Part shown: positions 1 through 12,208 of the stretch, piece after piece
Layout: each line of letters starts with the position of its first letter
Position numbering within the stretch: position 1 is the stretch's first letter
Made by a program: the position numbers and the translations under genes
Assembly (NCBI RefSeq): GCF_958298935.1
Contig: NC_084940.1
Location: 5,052,001 to 5,116,000 of the forward strand
Direction: 5' to 3'
From: Phragmites australis
Taxonomy: Eukaryota > Streptophyta > Magnoliopsida > Poales > Poaceae
DNA length: 64,000 nt
The notes under the pieces: generated by a model
The model's input: the letters and a program-made list of their open reading frames with translations, nothing else
Told to the model about the DNA's origin: nothing
The model's database searches: none

Positions 1-438
1 CATCCTCCACTGTCGTGGCCACTAGTGTGCTTGAGAGCTAGGTGAACTTCTCCGCTAGGATGTCGATGGAGTAGGCTCAGCCCTACACGTACTCTTCCTT
101 CGACTCGTTGGCTTCCAACCTGATGCTCCTTAGGGACTCCCGCATCGCCATAAAGGCAGTCTGAAGAAAGTCATGAGTCGATGGGAGACATTCTTTTCCA
201 GGAGATACTGCAAAATAGAGAATTTTGTCTTTGAATCAGAAAAACTTACAAACAGGAATTCAAAACTACCGGGGCCTTTGGTAACGGTCCCACAATATCG
301 AGCTCCCAGACAACGAAAGACCAAGAGAGTGATATGGTTTGTAGTGCTTAGGCTGTTAGGTTGGTCTATTGGCCATGGTACTAATATAGCTCGCACCATT
401 TCACCAGCTCGTAAGCATCCTGGAGGGACGTGGACCAA
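1..438 (-). pseudogene. Ty3/gypsy (Tat-type) integrase fragment, cut by window start
   Basis: The minus-strand reading contains a run like the integrase core entry of Tat-type elements: a degenerate version of the usual HVP...TWPF...D-I-V-G-P segment, followed by GPGSFEFLFV, which matches the familiar PGGFTHLFVAIDKFTKW stretch of this clade. The first catalytic Asp region is mutated (CGTVTKGP where DIVGPLP is usual), so the protein is not functional. The rest of integrase and the 3' LTR lie before base 1. It belongs to the same minus-strand element as the RNase H, RT, protease, gag and LTR pieces up to 5741. Confidence 0.6.
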
Positions 439-963
439 TAGAATCCTTGCCGTAACGCTTTTTCAATCAGAGTGTGGTATGAAGTGTGGCTACCACATAT
501 GTCTCCATGGATATCAGAGCATTGTGCTCCTCTCTTCTTGAGTGATCCATTTTAGTAAAAGGTTGTTGCTCCCCCTGTGGTAAAGGTGTCCCTCTACTAG
601 GGAGTATCTATGGACTTGCCACACGACCCTTTCTATTGACGCATCATCGTTAGGGATCACTCAATTCTGAAGGTATGCCAAGATCTGATCCATCCAAGTC
701 ATACCCAAATCAAGCTGGGTGACCATATGATGGCCACCTGAGGACTGCACCAAGGGAGATGTTGCTTACAAAGGTGTTACTCGGGTGCTCTGTTTCCCAG
801 CGGAGCATCCCCTTCATATTGGCCCGGTGGATGGTTGTGTGAGTCTTTCTTCAAAGACTCTAATGGGAACATGTGTGTGAGAAGAAGCTAGATGGGCCAG
901 TTCATCGACGATGAAGTTGTTTCTGCGCAGAACATGCTTGACCTCTAAACCAATGAAGCGTCC

Positions 964-1248
964 CTACAATCTTCTCACTTTAGCGAGGTATGCCGTCATT
1001 ATCGGATCAGAGCATCGAAACTCCTTTTGCACTTGGGTTACGACCGGTTGTGAGTCCCCTATTACCAGCAAGCATTTTATACCAAGTGGGGAGGCTGCTC
1101 TCATTCCAGACAAGAGGTCATATTCTGCAATATTGTTATTAGCAGGAAAACATAATTGAACTACGTACCTGAGGCTGTTGTCGGTAAGTGATGTCAAGAC
1201 CACTCCAGCCCTTGGTCCCTTTAGCGTGAACGACCCATCGAAGTGCAT
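964..1248 (-). pseudogene. Ty3/gypsy RNase H remnant
   Basis: A 94-residue stretch on the minus strand keeps the RNase H landmarks of Tat-type elements in order: FDGS (first catalytic Asp), AGVVL, NNIAEY (catalytic Glu), a GI..L segment and GDSQ (catalytic Asp), ending in the AYLAKVRRL helix. Family members read NVAEYEAL and GDSDLV here. It follows the RT fragment in the expected pol order and is separated from it by stop- and frameshift-bearing sequence, so pol is decayed. Confidence 0.75.
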
Positions 1249-1748
1249 GGTCCAGTGCTCGTCCGTTTCTGGTCACTGTTCCTACTTGGGCTCAACGGAT
1301 GACCATTCGGTCACAAAATTGACCAGTTCTTGGGACTTGATAGCTGTTCGGGGGATGAATTGAATATCGAACCCCCCCAAGCACTACTGCCAACTTTTTT
1401 GTTTTCCCTGCTGCATCCCTATTGTGTATGATTTCTCTAATTGTAGCGAGGAGATTATCTTGACTTTGTGGACCTGAAAGTAATGCATGAGCTTGCCAGA
1501 GGCTATCAGCATAGTGTACAACAACTTTTGTGCCTATGGGTACCGAGCCTTCACGCCATGCAGGACTTCACTGACGTAGTACACTAGTCGCTAAAGCCCC
1601 TCACGCTCGACGACCATGACTGCGCCCATGACCTGTGAGTGGCTACAACATAGAGCAAAAGCTCCTCGTCTGGTCGAGGGGTGGTCAGTACAGGAGGAGA
1701 AGAGATGTACTTTTTAAAATCTTGGAAGGTTGCCTTTGCTTCTGGCAT

Positions 1749-2470
1749 TCATAGGAAGTGATCGCTTTTCTTCAGGAGCTTGAAGAGTGGTAGCCCACTC
1801 TCCTCCATCCTTGAGATGAACCTGCTCAAAACTGTGACACACCCCGTTAGTTTTTGGACCTCCTTTAACCTGGTCGGGGATCCCATTTGGTCGATGGTTC
1901 TGATCTTGTCTGGGTTTGCCTTTATTCCCCAACTCGACACGAGGAAACTGAGCAATTTTCCTAACGGGACTCCGAACATGCACTTTTCTAGGTTTAGTTT
2001 TGTGCGGTATTTTCGAAGGTTGTAGAACATTTCCCGAAGGTCTGTGACCAAGTTGTCCTTGTTCCTGCTTTTTATGACCATGTCATCAACATATGTCTCG
2101 ATATTTTTACTGGGCTATGGTCGAAGGATGAGCTGAATACATCGCTGATAAGTGGCACCAACACTTTTCAAGCTAAAAGACATTTTTATATAACAAAAGA
2201 CCACAAATGGTGTTACAAAAGTAGTTTTCTCCTCATCTACCATATTCATGCTAATCTGATGGTACCCCGAATAAGCATCTAGAAGCACATCAAATCTCTA
2301 TTGGTAGTGAGTCAACAAGCTGATCGATCCATAGTAGAGGGAAGAGATCTTTTGGGTATGCCTTGCTGAGGTCAGTGAAGTTGATGCATATTCTCCACTT
2401 ACCATTAGGCTTTTGGACCATGATAGGGTTGTCCAGCCACTCTGGGTATTGTATCTCTTGGATCAAGCCT
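1749..2470 (-). pseudogene. Ty3/gypsy reverse transcriptase, degenerate, YVDD box kept
   Basis: Minus-strand frames between these points, joined across several stops and frame changes, give the RT blocks in order: NPIMVQKPNGKWRIC, FTDLSKAYPKD, DAYSGYHQI, EEKTTFVTPF, GATYQRC and the catalytic YVDDMVIKSR near 2088-2060. These are followed by the connection region (LNLEKCMFGV, SRFISRMEE). The FTDLNKACPKD-like block is typical of the Tat/Athila side of Ty3/gypsy rather than of chromoviruses. The active-site tetrad survives, but the frame is broken many times, so this is a relic. Confidence 0.85.
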
Positions 2471-2868
2471 GCTTCTAGGAGCTTGTTAATCTCTCACAAA
2501 GTTCTTCCTTTCAGTCAGGTGTGAACCGACGCGCTCTTTGTTTTACTGGTCGCGCATCAGGTCACATTGACAACTTGTGCTCAACCACCTCCCTAGGGAC
2601 TTCGGGCATGCCAGATGGACTCTATGACAAGATATCTACGTTCGTCCAGAGAAAAGTGATGAGCGTGAGTTCCTATTTTGGGTCCAAGATGGCCCCTATT
2701 TGGACTGTCCTGGATAGGTCGATATCGTCTAGGCAAACTGCTTTGAGCCTATTGGTGGGGTTAGTGATGATGCGGACCTTCTCCAAATGACCACTTGGCC
2801 CTGAGTCACAACCCAGGAGTCAGCTCAACCATGTTGAAGCTCCTCTTGTCACATTGCAGGGACGTCTT

Positions 2869-3135
2869 CTAGTTGGCCACTATGGTGATGGCTCCCTTAG
2901 GGCTTGGGATCTTGATTTTCTGGTACGCATAGTGGGTAACAACCATGAACTGGGTCATCGCTAGTTGACCCAGGATTGTGTTATATGTGATCTTAAAGTC
3001 AACCACATCGAATAGGATCATTTCGGTCCTGAAGTTGCTCGGTGAACTGAACGTGACGGGTAGCTCGATCCGCCCCAATGGCTTGACCGAAGAGCCAGTG
3101 GTGACCCCAAAGAAGAGAGGAGATGGCTTTAACAC
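2869..3135 (-). pseudogene. Ty3/gypsy aspartic protease region remnant
   Basis: A minus-strand frame reads LKPSPLFFGVTTGSSVKPLG, then LPVTF, FDVVDF, YNTILGQ. This matches the C-terminal half of Tat-type retropepsin domains, where the conserved block is Y-N-x-I-L-G-R. The catalytic D-T/S-G triad upstream is not readable in the same frame. It lies between gag and RT, as expected. Confidence 0.65.
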
Positions 3136-3399
3136 ACTCCTTGGGATCTATAGAGCATCTAGCATGTCAGCGAAGAGGAGGTTGATGAAACTCCCTCCAT
3201 TGACTAGTACACAGCCCATTTGCACATTGTGCACCATGGGCTATACCACGATAGGGTATCGTCTGAGGCGTTTGATGCATGCAGGGTGGTTAGACTGGCT
3301 GAAGGTGAGGGGGACCTCCGACCACTTCAGTCGCAGACTCGGACCCGACATGGTCACGCATACCTCGCAGACCAACGACTTGTACTCCTTATTCAAGGA

Positions 3400-5255
3400 G
3401 TACATGTCGTGATTCCCCTAAAGATATGATGAAGCATGTTCTTGGCCTACTAGAATCCTAGAGCTGATTGGTCAGGGTTGGCCCCGTCCTCACCATCGTT
3501 GTTGCGCATGGACTTGCGCTCCCCGAGCTCTTGGTCAATAATGCCTCGCACAACCTTGCCTTCGGTCAAGTTGTGGGCGTAGGTGTGGTAGATCAGGAAG
3601 TAGCCTCTGCCCATCTTCCTGTCCTTCTTCTCGAAACGTCAGTGTGGTTGGCTAGTTTGCTCGACATCCATGACATCGGGCGGTCCATCCTTGTGCTTGT
3701 TTTTCTTTTTCTCCTTTCGACCGACTCCTTTGGAAGAAGCGGATTGGTCAGAGGGTGGCTGAGGCTTCATGCCGATCTGGAGTTCTTGAGCCTCAATGGC
3801 TTGCACACATTTGTCTGCGAACTCAAAGAGCTCGATGGTGCTCCCAATCTCCTTAGTGGCTAGCTTTTTACCATCTTCTGGTTTCTAACCCCCCCCCCCC
3901 CCGAAATGCTATGACCACAAACTCACCTGTGATCTTTGGAATGGTGTTCAGCATTCGGTGAAACACCAGATGTAATCTCGTAGTGGCTCACCATGCTACT
4001 ACCTGACCTGATACAGGTCATCCTCGACCCCTATTCGGGTGTAGGTCTCTTTAAAGTTGGCGATGAACTGGTCGCACAAGTCTTCCCAGGATCAAACCGA
4101 CCCACATGGGAGATTCATCAGCTAGGACCATGCTGAATCGGTTGGGACGGTCAGAAAATAGTTTGCCATGACCTTCCTATCGCCTCCCGTGGCCTGCACC
4201 ATAGTGGTGTAGATCTGCAGGAACTCCTTTGGATTGGTCGAGCCGTTGTATTTTTCAGCTAGGACTGGTCGGAACTTATCCGGCCAGTGCACCTCTCGCA
4301 GTCGAGCTGATAGAGCATTGCACCCTATTCTGTAATGAGTAGTTGCTCGTTGATGGGTGGCCACACGTGATTGGGGAGAGACCCGGCGGTCTTGTGGCCT
4401 AGGCGATGGGATGGAGGAGACCGATGCTTCCCTGCGTTGGGAAGGTGAGTTCTAGGGATGCTTGCCCTTCTCTCGCTTTCACGCTCCTTCTATCCACGGA
4501 TTACATCATGGATGTCGCGGTGGCGGAATGAGTCACGCAGGTTAGCAGGTGGACTGCCCTGGCGTGGTGGGGGTCTCCTCGTACTCCCTACTACTAAGAG
4601 GGTGTGGGTTTCCTCCTACCGCAAAGCCCACCGTGAACCCTGCTGGCCATCATCCCGATTGTTTCTTATGGAGGACGGGGCTGCCCCTCCCACAGTATGG
4701 TGCCATGCAGTTTCTACCAAGAGGGCGAGATCACACAACCATGGTGCCACCGACAAACCCTCTGGTACCGCCACTGGCGAGTAGCTAAGAAGTACTCGCA
4801 CAGTCAACAGGTTATGTGTGGGGGTCATGACCTTGTAGTCGATCTGCTGAGCGTGGAGCGGAGAGACATCACGAGGGGGGAGCCCCCAGCGATCGCGTTC
4901 CTTGTGCGACATGACGGCCTTGATGAGGATGTCGCCTCAGTCTCCACTTCACGCGGGTGCTCCTCCAGGCAACATTGCGGTTGTAGGGGCAAGGTAGGAC
5001 CTCACCCATGCTTGGCGCTAGGCAGGTTTCCATCCTGACCCACGCCTGGGACTCGCCTCCGGTTCCTGCAACATGAGCATCATTGTTGCCCCCTGCTGTA
5101 TGGGTCGCCATGCAAAACTCTCGCTCAGGCTCAGAATCCTCGGACTTTGGTTCAGTGTCCCATGCTTGGAGAACACCAGGCTCATTTGGGTCGTACCCCA
5201 TGATGAAAACCTCACAACAGCCAGGGTCCTCGAAACGGGACTCCACAACAGTCAA
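3400..5255 (-). pseudogene. Ty3/gypsy gag remnant
   Basis: Minus-strand frames carry gag landmarks of a Tat-type element. Near the start is a GYDPNEPGV..AW segment (about 5190). At 4364-4122 is a capsid block (LREVHWPDKFRPVLAEKYNG followed by NPKEFLQIYTTMVQATGGD). Near 3590 is a zinc-knuckle-like C/Y-x-I-x-H-T-x-x-H-x-L-T-E-x-K segment. Frames are broken, and there is a long C homopolymer near 3890. This is non-coding in practice. Confidence 0.7.
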
Positions 5256-5318
5256 GGATTAGGACATGGGTAACCCAACCATAGCATCAATACTTGCAAA
5301 AACACGAAAAAAAACATG

Positions 5319-5336
5319 CCCCTACCTGGTGCGCCA
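5319..5336 (-). other. Candidate primer binding site of the minus-strand gypsy element
   Basis: On the minus strand the LTR end CCCCGACA is followed within three bases by TGGCGCACCAGGTAGGGG, an 18-base sequence starting with TGG, as expected for complementarity to a tRNA 3' CCA end. Its place, between the LTR and gag, fits a PBS. I have not assigned the tRNA. Confidence 0.65.
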
Positions 5337-5338
5337 AT

Positions 5339-5741
5339 TGTCGGGGGATAATCATTGACATTGAATCTAGGGTATACCAGACAATGGGTGCATATTGATC
5401 TGTGTTTCTAGTGGAAGTATACCGTACTAGACTCAAGAACACCTAGAGTTATCCAGGTTCAGGCCTCCTATGGGATAACAACCCAACGTCATGTGTATTT
5501 TCTTATGACTTGGCTCAACTTCCTCCTTTACAAGCAAAGTCTTGATCCCTTTATATACCAAGGAAAAGATGCACAAACAAACGGGCCATGCTAAACTCTG
5601 TGACAGGTCTACCCCTGACGCAGCCAACTACCCATAGCCCATCATGACGTCAAATAGGCATGGCTGCTCTGCTCTGATCATCCTGTGTGCCCTGTAGCAT
5701 CACTGAATGCTGTCACGCTCACCCATCAGACCCATCCCACA
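5339..5741 (-). repeat. 5' LTR of the Tat-type gypsy element (outer edge uncertain)
   Basis: The inner edge is clear: plus-strand TGTCGGGGG at 5339 is the reverse complement of an LTR 3' end (..CCCCCGACA) and abuts the PBS. A TATATAAAG box in minus orientation sits at about 5558-5550. The outer edge is placed at a plus-strand CA near 5741 (minus TGTGGGATGG), which is only a guess because the other LTR is outside the window. No target duplication can be tested. Confidence 0.6.
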
Positions 5742-6390
5742 AGGTATGGCCTCCTAGAAGCAAAAGCTGTTATTATTACTAGAAGATAGAAGTTGGTCTG
5801 GAGGAGTTTTTATAGCTTCTAAGGAATGATATTCTAAAGGGTACTATATATATTATACATTTCATCCGTATCAAAAGCCAATTCAAAAGCAGTTTTTCTA
5901 TAAGCAGCTTTTCAATAGCAACTTTTAAAAGTAACTTTTGGAAAAGTCTCCACCCAACCAAACAAGCCCTAAGTTGAAGTTTTGAAGATAGGAATTTTGG
6001 ATGATTTTGAGCTGTACGTAATGATTCGTGCAAAATTAGTGTGAAATTACTGAAAGCTGTTGCGTTTCAAATGAGTCTAAATGGTCATCGAGTCGATAAG
6101 GATTATGAACTAATCCTAAACATGTAGATTTTACAAGATTGGTTTCGGTGCATATTATTCAACATCTAAGGAGCAATATTAGATGCATAATAGAACTTAG
6201 ACTTGTGGCTAGCACACAAACCAAATTCGCCTAACTTATGCCATGAAACTCATAAAGTGGTACATGTATGGTCAATCATGGGGGATTCTTGTTAAATGTC
6301 TCTAGAAATCCTTACTCAAAGGAATGAAAAAGCGTTAAAATTATACCCTTCGCACGATGCCCATGGTTGCAACTTGCAAGTTGTAACCAT
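5742..6390. other. Intergenic, with a MITE-like AT-rich segment
   Basis: No gene is visible. 5760-5975 is rich in AAGCAGCTTTT / AAAAGCTGCTT style complementary runs and ends in CCAAACAAGCCCTA, a common end of grass hAT-type MITEs. The opposite end was not found, so it is at most a partial element. Confidence 0.3.
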
Positions 6391-6580
6391 GAGCGGATTC
6401 AGGAGCGCGGGGGGGGGGGGGGGGGCTTGTGCCCTCTAACCTCCCGGGTACACTTGAGAGCCCTAAAGCTCCTTTATAATTTTTAGACATAGAAGATGAG
6501 GAAGAAAAGAAAAAAAGAGGAGAAAAATAAGAAAGAAGATGATGTTGAGTTCCCCTAAATTTTTACTTTGGATCGGCCAC
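6391..6580. repeat. Small inverted-repeat element, copy A
   Basis: It begins GAGCGGATTCAGG and ends TTTGGATCGGCCAC, near-complementary ends. Inside are a G run of about 20, the phrase CACTTGAGAGCCCT and a purine-rich GAAGAAAAGA tract. The same layout recurs at 7496-7707, so this is a dispersed non-autonomous element rather than chance. Confidence 0.5.
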
Positions 6581-7344
6581 TAGTTTTTAGACTTTCCTTG
6601 TGATGAATTCCTTCTCGTCTAAACTCAGCTCACCACTTTTGCCAATCCCCCTGCGATCTGACTACCCCAATTGCTGCTCACTTTCTCCTCCATATTGAAG
6701 ATTTTAGGTCGCCGATCATGCATCATCGCCTTTTTCGCATGGATCTTCTGTTCAATTCCTGCTAATCCAGTGCGTTCACTAGCTAAAAGGCAGTGCTTTG
6801 ATTCCTTGTCATAAACAGTTCAGCAGCCCAGTTCCAACTGTTGTGTGCATTCGTGCATGAACTGTAATATTGCATTGCAGAATTGGCACGTGTGGATTGA
6901 ACAAAGGATTCAGCAAAAAGAGAACTTGCACTCATCTCATCCAAAATCCCAATGGCATGAAGAATATTATACATTCTAACACCAGTACGAGCAGATTTGA
7001 GGCCTAGTGGACTGCAAGCAGCCGCCAGGGAACTATTTCTTTTGAGCGGCAGCCAAGAACATGCATATGTTGCATGTTTTGCCGATTCGGATCACTACGG
7101 ATTATGGAGACCATTGTTTCGGAACACAGGAGATATCACGGGGATAACTACCATAATGCACTATTGAATTGAACATTGCATCTCAAACGAAAGGAATTAT
7201 CACATGGGATGGGGTTAATGCATTTATTATTTTTATCCACTTTCATTTCTGACTTTTAGTATTAGTAAGGGAAATGACATTACCATATCCTATTCAGATA
7301 ATTTCAATTGTTCTAAGTCCTATATGCACATTTTGGCCACCTAA
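6581..7344. other. Intergenic, nothing recognised
   Basis: Only short unrelated open frames occur here. The minus-strand frame at 6974-6783 has no recognisable motif and no splice context that would support a gene. Confidence 0.3.
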
Positions 7345-7840
7345 GGGCATCTTCATCAAGGACACATCAGCTAGCAATAAGATGTTCCACGTCGGTATTT
7401 GTCATACGTGGAGGAAAGAGATGGATGAGAGAATGTAACTAGCTCTTGTTGAAGTGATAATCTATAATAAAAAACAAGGCATGATAATGTGCATGGGTGG
7501 ATCCAGTGGAGGGGGTGCTCGGACGCTTGAGCCCTCTACCCCTTGGAACACTTGAGAGCCCTCCAAGACCCCTACAATTTTAGGGTATGGAAGAAGAAAA
7601 ATAAAAAAAGAGGAGGAAAAGGAGGAAGAAGAAGAGAAAAAAGAGGAGGGGAAGGAGAAAAATGAGGAGGGAGAGCCCTTCTACTTCTCGGCTCTGGATC
7701 CGCCACTGATAATGCGTGAGCATTAAATATATGAAGAGACAATTTTATCGATAATTCATTGGAGAAGTTATCTTTGATACAGTATATAGATGGCATGCAC
7801 ACTCTTATAGCTAGCAAGCTATTTACACTGTTGGAGATAC
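7345..7840. mobile_element. Probable Tourist-like MITE carrying a nested element
   Basis: The left end reads GGGCATCTTCATCA and the right end TGTTGGAGATACTCC, which form a loose terminal inverted repeat. Further in, AGCTAGCAATAAG on the left mirrors CTTATAGCTAGCAAG on the right. The 212-bp inverted-repeat copy B (7496-7707) lies in the middle. No protein coding is seen. Ends and target duplication are not exact, so the family call is tentative. Confidence 0.4.
7496..7707. repeat. Small inverted-repeat element, copy B
   Basis: The termini GGTGGATCCAG and CTGGATCCGCCACT are near-perfect inverted repeats. GATAATGTGCAT precedes it and GATAATGCGTGA follows it, an imperfect direct repeat suggesting a target duplication of about 7-10 bp. 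The internal phrase CACTTGAGAGCCCT and the purine-rich tract are shared with the copy at 6391-6580. Confidence 0.55.
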
Positions 7841-8258
7841 TCCAAAATTAACTATCACGGTCAACTTTGCTCCGAAGGAGATGGTATGCACTTGTGCCTC
7901 CTCAAAGCAAGGTATATATATATTCACCATTTTTTGTGGATACCGTTAATCCCACTATTCAAATATGTTATCGTGACAAAAATGTAATAAGAACTAGAGA
8001 AAAAGGACGATCCGAAAGAGATACAATTTTTCGTATGCCACTGAATGAATTACTGCATTATTCATCACTGTGATCGAGACTGTATGGGTTTGGTCCCATG
8101 TGTCAATTAGATATCCAATGGCGCATAGAGAACTACACATGAGAATTATAAGGTCAATGAGTCTGAAACCATCTTAGAAGCACCTCCAGCTAGGACAACT
8201 CTTTTTTTTCTTCCATTTAGGTAGAAATCAGTAGTAAACTCTAAAAATTATACAACTA
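7841..8258. other. Intergenic, nothing recognised
   Basis: A-T rich sequence with only one short plus-strand frame (7867-8073) lacking family features. Confidence 0.3.
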
Positions 8259-8469
8259 CTCCTTTTCTTTCTATAGGGCATATTAGAATTTGAAAAGGTT
8301 AAACTTTGTAAGTTTTGACCAACAATTAGTCATTATATCTATAGATTCATATTTCATAGTTTAATTTTGTAACAATTGATAATATATTGTAAGAGAAATT
8401 AATAGTTAAATTATACTTGTGAAGACTTCTTCAAATTCTAAGACATCCTATAAAAAGAAAAGGAGGGAG
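8259..8469. mobile_element. Stowaway-like (Tc1/mariner) MITE
   Basis: The ends CTCCTTTTCTTTCTATAGG and the inverse CCTATAAAAAGAAAAGGAGGGAG form a terminal inverted repeat, with a TA dinucleotide directly on each side (8257-8258 and 8470-8471). The CTCC-type end, TA target, 211-bp size and A-T rich body match Stowaway MITEs of grasses. It has no coding capacity. Confidence 0.8.
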
Positions 8470-10339
8470 TAATATGTGGTGAGAACTAAGAAGCTGTTCC
8501 GTAATCAGAAAGTGATGTCTTTCTTGTTGTACCTACTAGCCACCACATTCTTTTTGCTACTTATCTGAAATGCAAACACTGTTTAATCTTCATTTCACGG
8601 TTCACTTGCTCCCTAAGTCCAATCACATGAACTTTTATCCACAGCATTGCATCTAATTCTTCCAGTACGCAATTATTAGAATCCCATCCACGTAGGGCTT
8701 CCCAGAAATGCCTAGTCAATAGACGACCCCATATCTGGCAAGAAAAAACATAACGACTCAGGTCAGGTGCACCTGCCTCACTGACTGGGAGCACATATTC
8801 TACCACCGTTTCATGAGTAATGACATGACCTCGCTGCATCAATGTCAAATGCGCAACTCGAGTCCTAAGAATATATCTGGGCAAAGAGAAGGAGAGAACA
8901 ATCCAAGGCGACAAGCCTCCAACCAAGCACAACTCCAGAAACATCGACGAAGGTTTCTCCTGCTCACGCAGGATTGAGTGAGAGCTATTCGGTGCCGGCG
9001 TGCAATCGTGCGAGAACATCATCGAACTGAATCGATCACAAGAGGTTGATGACACTAACTGACCGAGTGGAACTATTAACGACTGTTGCGTGCTTGATTT
9101 GCAGGATCTCATATCTTCGCAAAATATCTCCGCTTCTCTTCTCTATGAATGAAATTGGCACAATCTCGTGCCGGTTTATTCGGAAAACAAAATATCTTTG
9201 CTTTGCGATAGAACTTGTGTCGACCTGCTGATAAGTCTTGAAACTTCCAAGGAAATGACTTCATGAGAAATGAATCGAGTTGGAGGTGTCAAGGAACATA
9301 CACTAGCCGTTGCCTTCAGTTCTTGGCTGCTATCTCCTTTGATGCCCACAAGTCACAACCGAGTACCCACAAAAAAAGTCGAACACTGTTAGGTTAAAAA
9401 AAGTGAGATCTCTCAGCCACATAATAATCGTATATACACACAATACAAAAAAAGTGAATAGGAAAACACGCATTCGACAGGGGCATCACAAGTGGCAAGA
9501 GCTAAAGTATGCTAGCAACTGCTTTGTATATGATTTGTTCTTAGTGGTTGTGGTTAAGTGTCTGATTAGTGCTGCCACTCTGGTAGAACGGAAGCCCAAG
9601 TATCCGTCTCAATCAGCTAGGCAGGGCCACGCAAACATGTCGCTGCGCTGTGGGGGGGGCCACCGCGGTGCATGTCCTTGCTTTTGCAAAAGCATGCAGT
9701 TCTGGCGTCACCCTCCGATCCAATTGGCAGCCGCTGCTGTCGCGAATAATGCAACAGTATTCAGCTTTGTGGACAATGGGAATTGGAGATGCATCATGCA
9801 TGCGGATCACAATGTTGAGCTTATTGCTTTGAGTACAAGAATCTGTGTTGGTAAATTTGGTATTCCTCCCAGTCTAAGAGAGTAAGAAGTATGCTCTGGC
9901 TGCATCACTGCTTAAATGTTTAAAGGAAATTCAGAAGTAAAATACAGATATATGTTTGTTTTCGTGTTTTATGTGTTGTTGCGGACATGCGATTTCATTG
10001 TTTTTTAATTTTTTTTCTCATTGTCTAGGAATTATCTTTAGTTGTTAAATAAAAATTTCACAGGCTTGCCCTCCTAAATGATTCTATATGTGTTTTATTT
10101 GACAGATAAAGATTTTTTTTTTGGGTGGAGGAGGTGGGGGTTGCTTCTGTTTTTCTCTTTTACAAAAAAGAAAAGGTAAACTTTAAGAGGATGAGGATCC
10201 GAAGTGAAAAACATGTTTGCAACACCTCATTCTCTAATTTGACTAGATGGGTCATCTATTTATATATGGTGGAGTGTCAATTTGCAATTGTTTTTGCAAA
10301 TTGTACCACTCATCGAGGATGAACAATACATCTCAGTCA
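8470..10339. other. Intergenic; two unassigned open frames
   Basis: The longest frames are 9112-8561 (minus, 183 codons) and 9403-9885 (plus, 160 codons). The minus frame has a stretch (RYVFSCQIWGRLLTRHFWEAL) faintly like the zinc-binding C-terminal region of plant LINE proteins, but no Cys/His pattern holds. Neither frame has recognisable domains or a supporting exon structure, so I do not call a gene. Confidence 0.3.
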
Positions 10340-10450
10340 GAAAGGAAGCAAAAAAAACACACAAACCAAGCCAAGGAAGAGCTCGCACCCAGGTGGTTGG
10401 GCTGTACACCAAGAAACTGAGCTACTAAGCCTCAGATCCTCAACTTATAA
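10340..10450 (-). mobile_element. Probable tRNA-derived SINE fragment
   Basis: Read on the minus strand, TAGTAGCTCAGTTTCTTGG resembles a Pol III A box (TAGCTCAGTTGG), followed about 30 bases later by CCTGGGTGCGAGCTC, resembling a B box (GGTTCGANTCC). This is the head of grass Au-type SINEs. A T-rich stretch follows on that strand. Boundaries are approximate and no target duplication was found. Confidence 0.5.
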
Positions 10451-12205
10451 GTTATAACATGTGCATTTAGTTATGTTCGACTATTTATTAAAAGCATTAA
10501 CATAATACCTGAAATTAATTACTACAATACCAGCATCCAAATTGCTACAAAAGGAATTACAGTACGCAAGAAGTGCTACAGTGTAAAAATAAAAAGGCAC
10601 GAGATACCGATCCATACTCTTAGCAGTTGAACACCATGCTAGTGATATAAAGTAGTTGCTAATCAAAGCAACAAAGCACTTGTGAGCATAGTTGTTAGGG
10701 CGTCGCCATAGAGTCGCTATATCGTTGTTGTGGTAATCCGCTTCTCGCCACGGCTTTGGCATGTATGGCGTCTGCCATAGCATCGTGGCATCCTTGTGGC
10801 ACCTCTTTGGCATCGTGTGGGGACCACTCAAGTCGTGGCAGGCACAACAGGCAGCGGCCAAGTGAGCATACCTTTAATTGAGTGAAGCAAGGCTGCAACC
10901 CTAACACACTTCACCGCCTGAACCTGAGCCGCTTGAGCTGCATCCTGCAAGGAGCCCTAGCCCTAGCCGCCTTCGTCGTCGTCATCGGGACGGTCACCCT
11001 CCGCCTAGATCCCCATCCACCTCACCGTCTCCCGTCCGCCTTGCTATCTCCCATCCGGAACTTCGGATCCCCGTCTGCCTCAACTTCTCTCGTCCATCAG
11101 TCTCGCCATCTCTCGAGCCAACTGCCCCCTCCACTGAGTATGATATAAGGGCGGCCCGATCTTCTCGATGTAGAACCCTTGATAACAAATGCACTTCGAC
11201 AGACACACTAGCCGAACACCACGTGCCAATACACGAACCTTCAACTCTTTGGAATTCGCCCAAACACACTAGAAGATGATCGTCATGAGACCACGAGCAA
11301 TGTTGCCAAGACACCAATTCCCAACAGAAAAACACCTTGACCTTGATGGTAAAACAACAAATACGAACAAATCACTCAATCTATTGATAGAAGTCCTCGT
11401 ATGAACCTTGGTATTCAAGAGACAAGCAAATCGTTGTTCAACTTGTTTTATCATAAAAGTATGGTCCGACCTCTATGGGTTATGGACTCAACTATATATA
11501 CTACTAGGACTGTAGAAACCGAATTGAACTCGTTACAACATAAAAAAGGAAACCTAATCTATGGCCAACGTATTATTTTGACTACTGGGACCGGCTGGTT
11601 ATGAATTTAGTAATGGGGTTGGATCCGTTGGGAAGGTTATCAAATAAACTTTCTAACAAACCGACATCTGTTTGGCTGCAATAAACCTAGTCCGAGTTGG
11701 CTTTTAATCGACATCTGTTTGGCTGCAATAAACTGAGTCCGAGTTGGCTTCAATCTTTCCTATCTTGCTTCTCTTTGATTGATTCCATGTAGAACTTGAA
11801 AGGCAAGTCTCTAATGCCTTTGAAAAGTCCATATACAACTGCATATGATCTTTAGACACCTTGTGACAACCTTTTTTCTCCCACGCATCCCTCAACTCTT
11901 CTTTGTCTATGTGCCAACAAACAATGCAGCTCTTCTTCCTCTTGTACATTGTATTGATCCAAATACCTAAGCACGAGTGAATTACAAGATTGAAGTAGTA
12001 TAAAATTCTCCTTAAAATTAATAGGTCATTAAGAAGCAAGTTCACCTGATCTTGTATTTTATTGGCATGTTCTCTTATAATTGGTTCAGTTGGCAACTCG
12101 ATGCGTATATCTTGATCACTAGGTGGTGGTGAAGAATGTACCGTAAGGTTATCCTCATCAGAGTATCGTTGTCTCCCAAGCCAGCCGCCCTTGCCATTGA
12201 GTAAG

Positions 12206-12208
<3 letters not shown>
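10451..12208. other. Intergenic repeat-like sequence with a 47-bp tandem duplication
   Basis: 10690-10820 has the GCCACGG..TTGGCAT type short-motif repetition common in grass repeats. 11662-11750 holds two adjacent copies of a 47-bp unit (start CGACATCTGTTTGGCTGCAA). A 130-codon minus frame at 12096-11704 has charged, helical composition but no recognised family. No gene is called. Confidence 0.35.

Noticed and set aside
8561..9112. 183-codon minus-strand frame
   Set aside because: Only a faint LINE-like phrase; Cys/His pattern absent and no exon signals.
9403..9885. 160-codon plus-strand frame
   Set aside because: No domain, mixed composition, no promoter or splice support.
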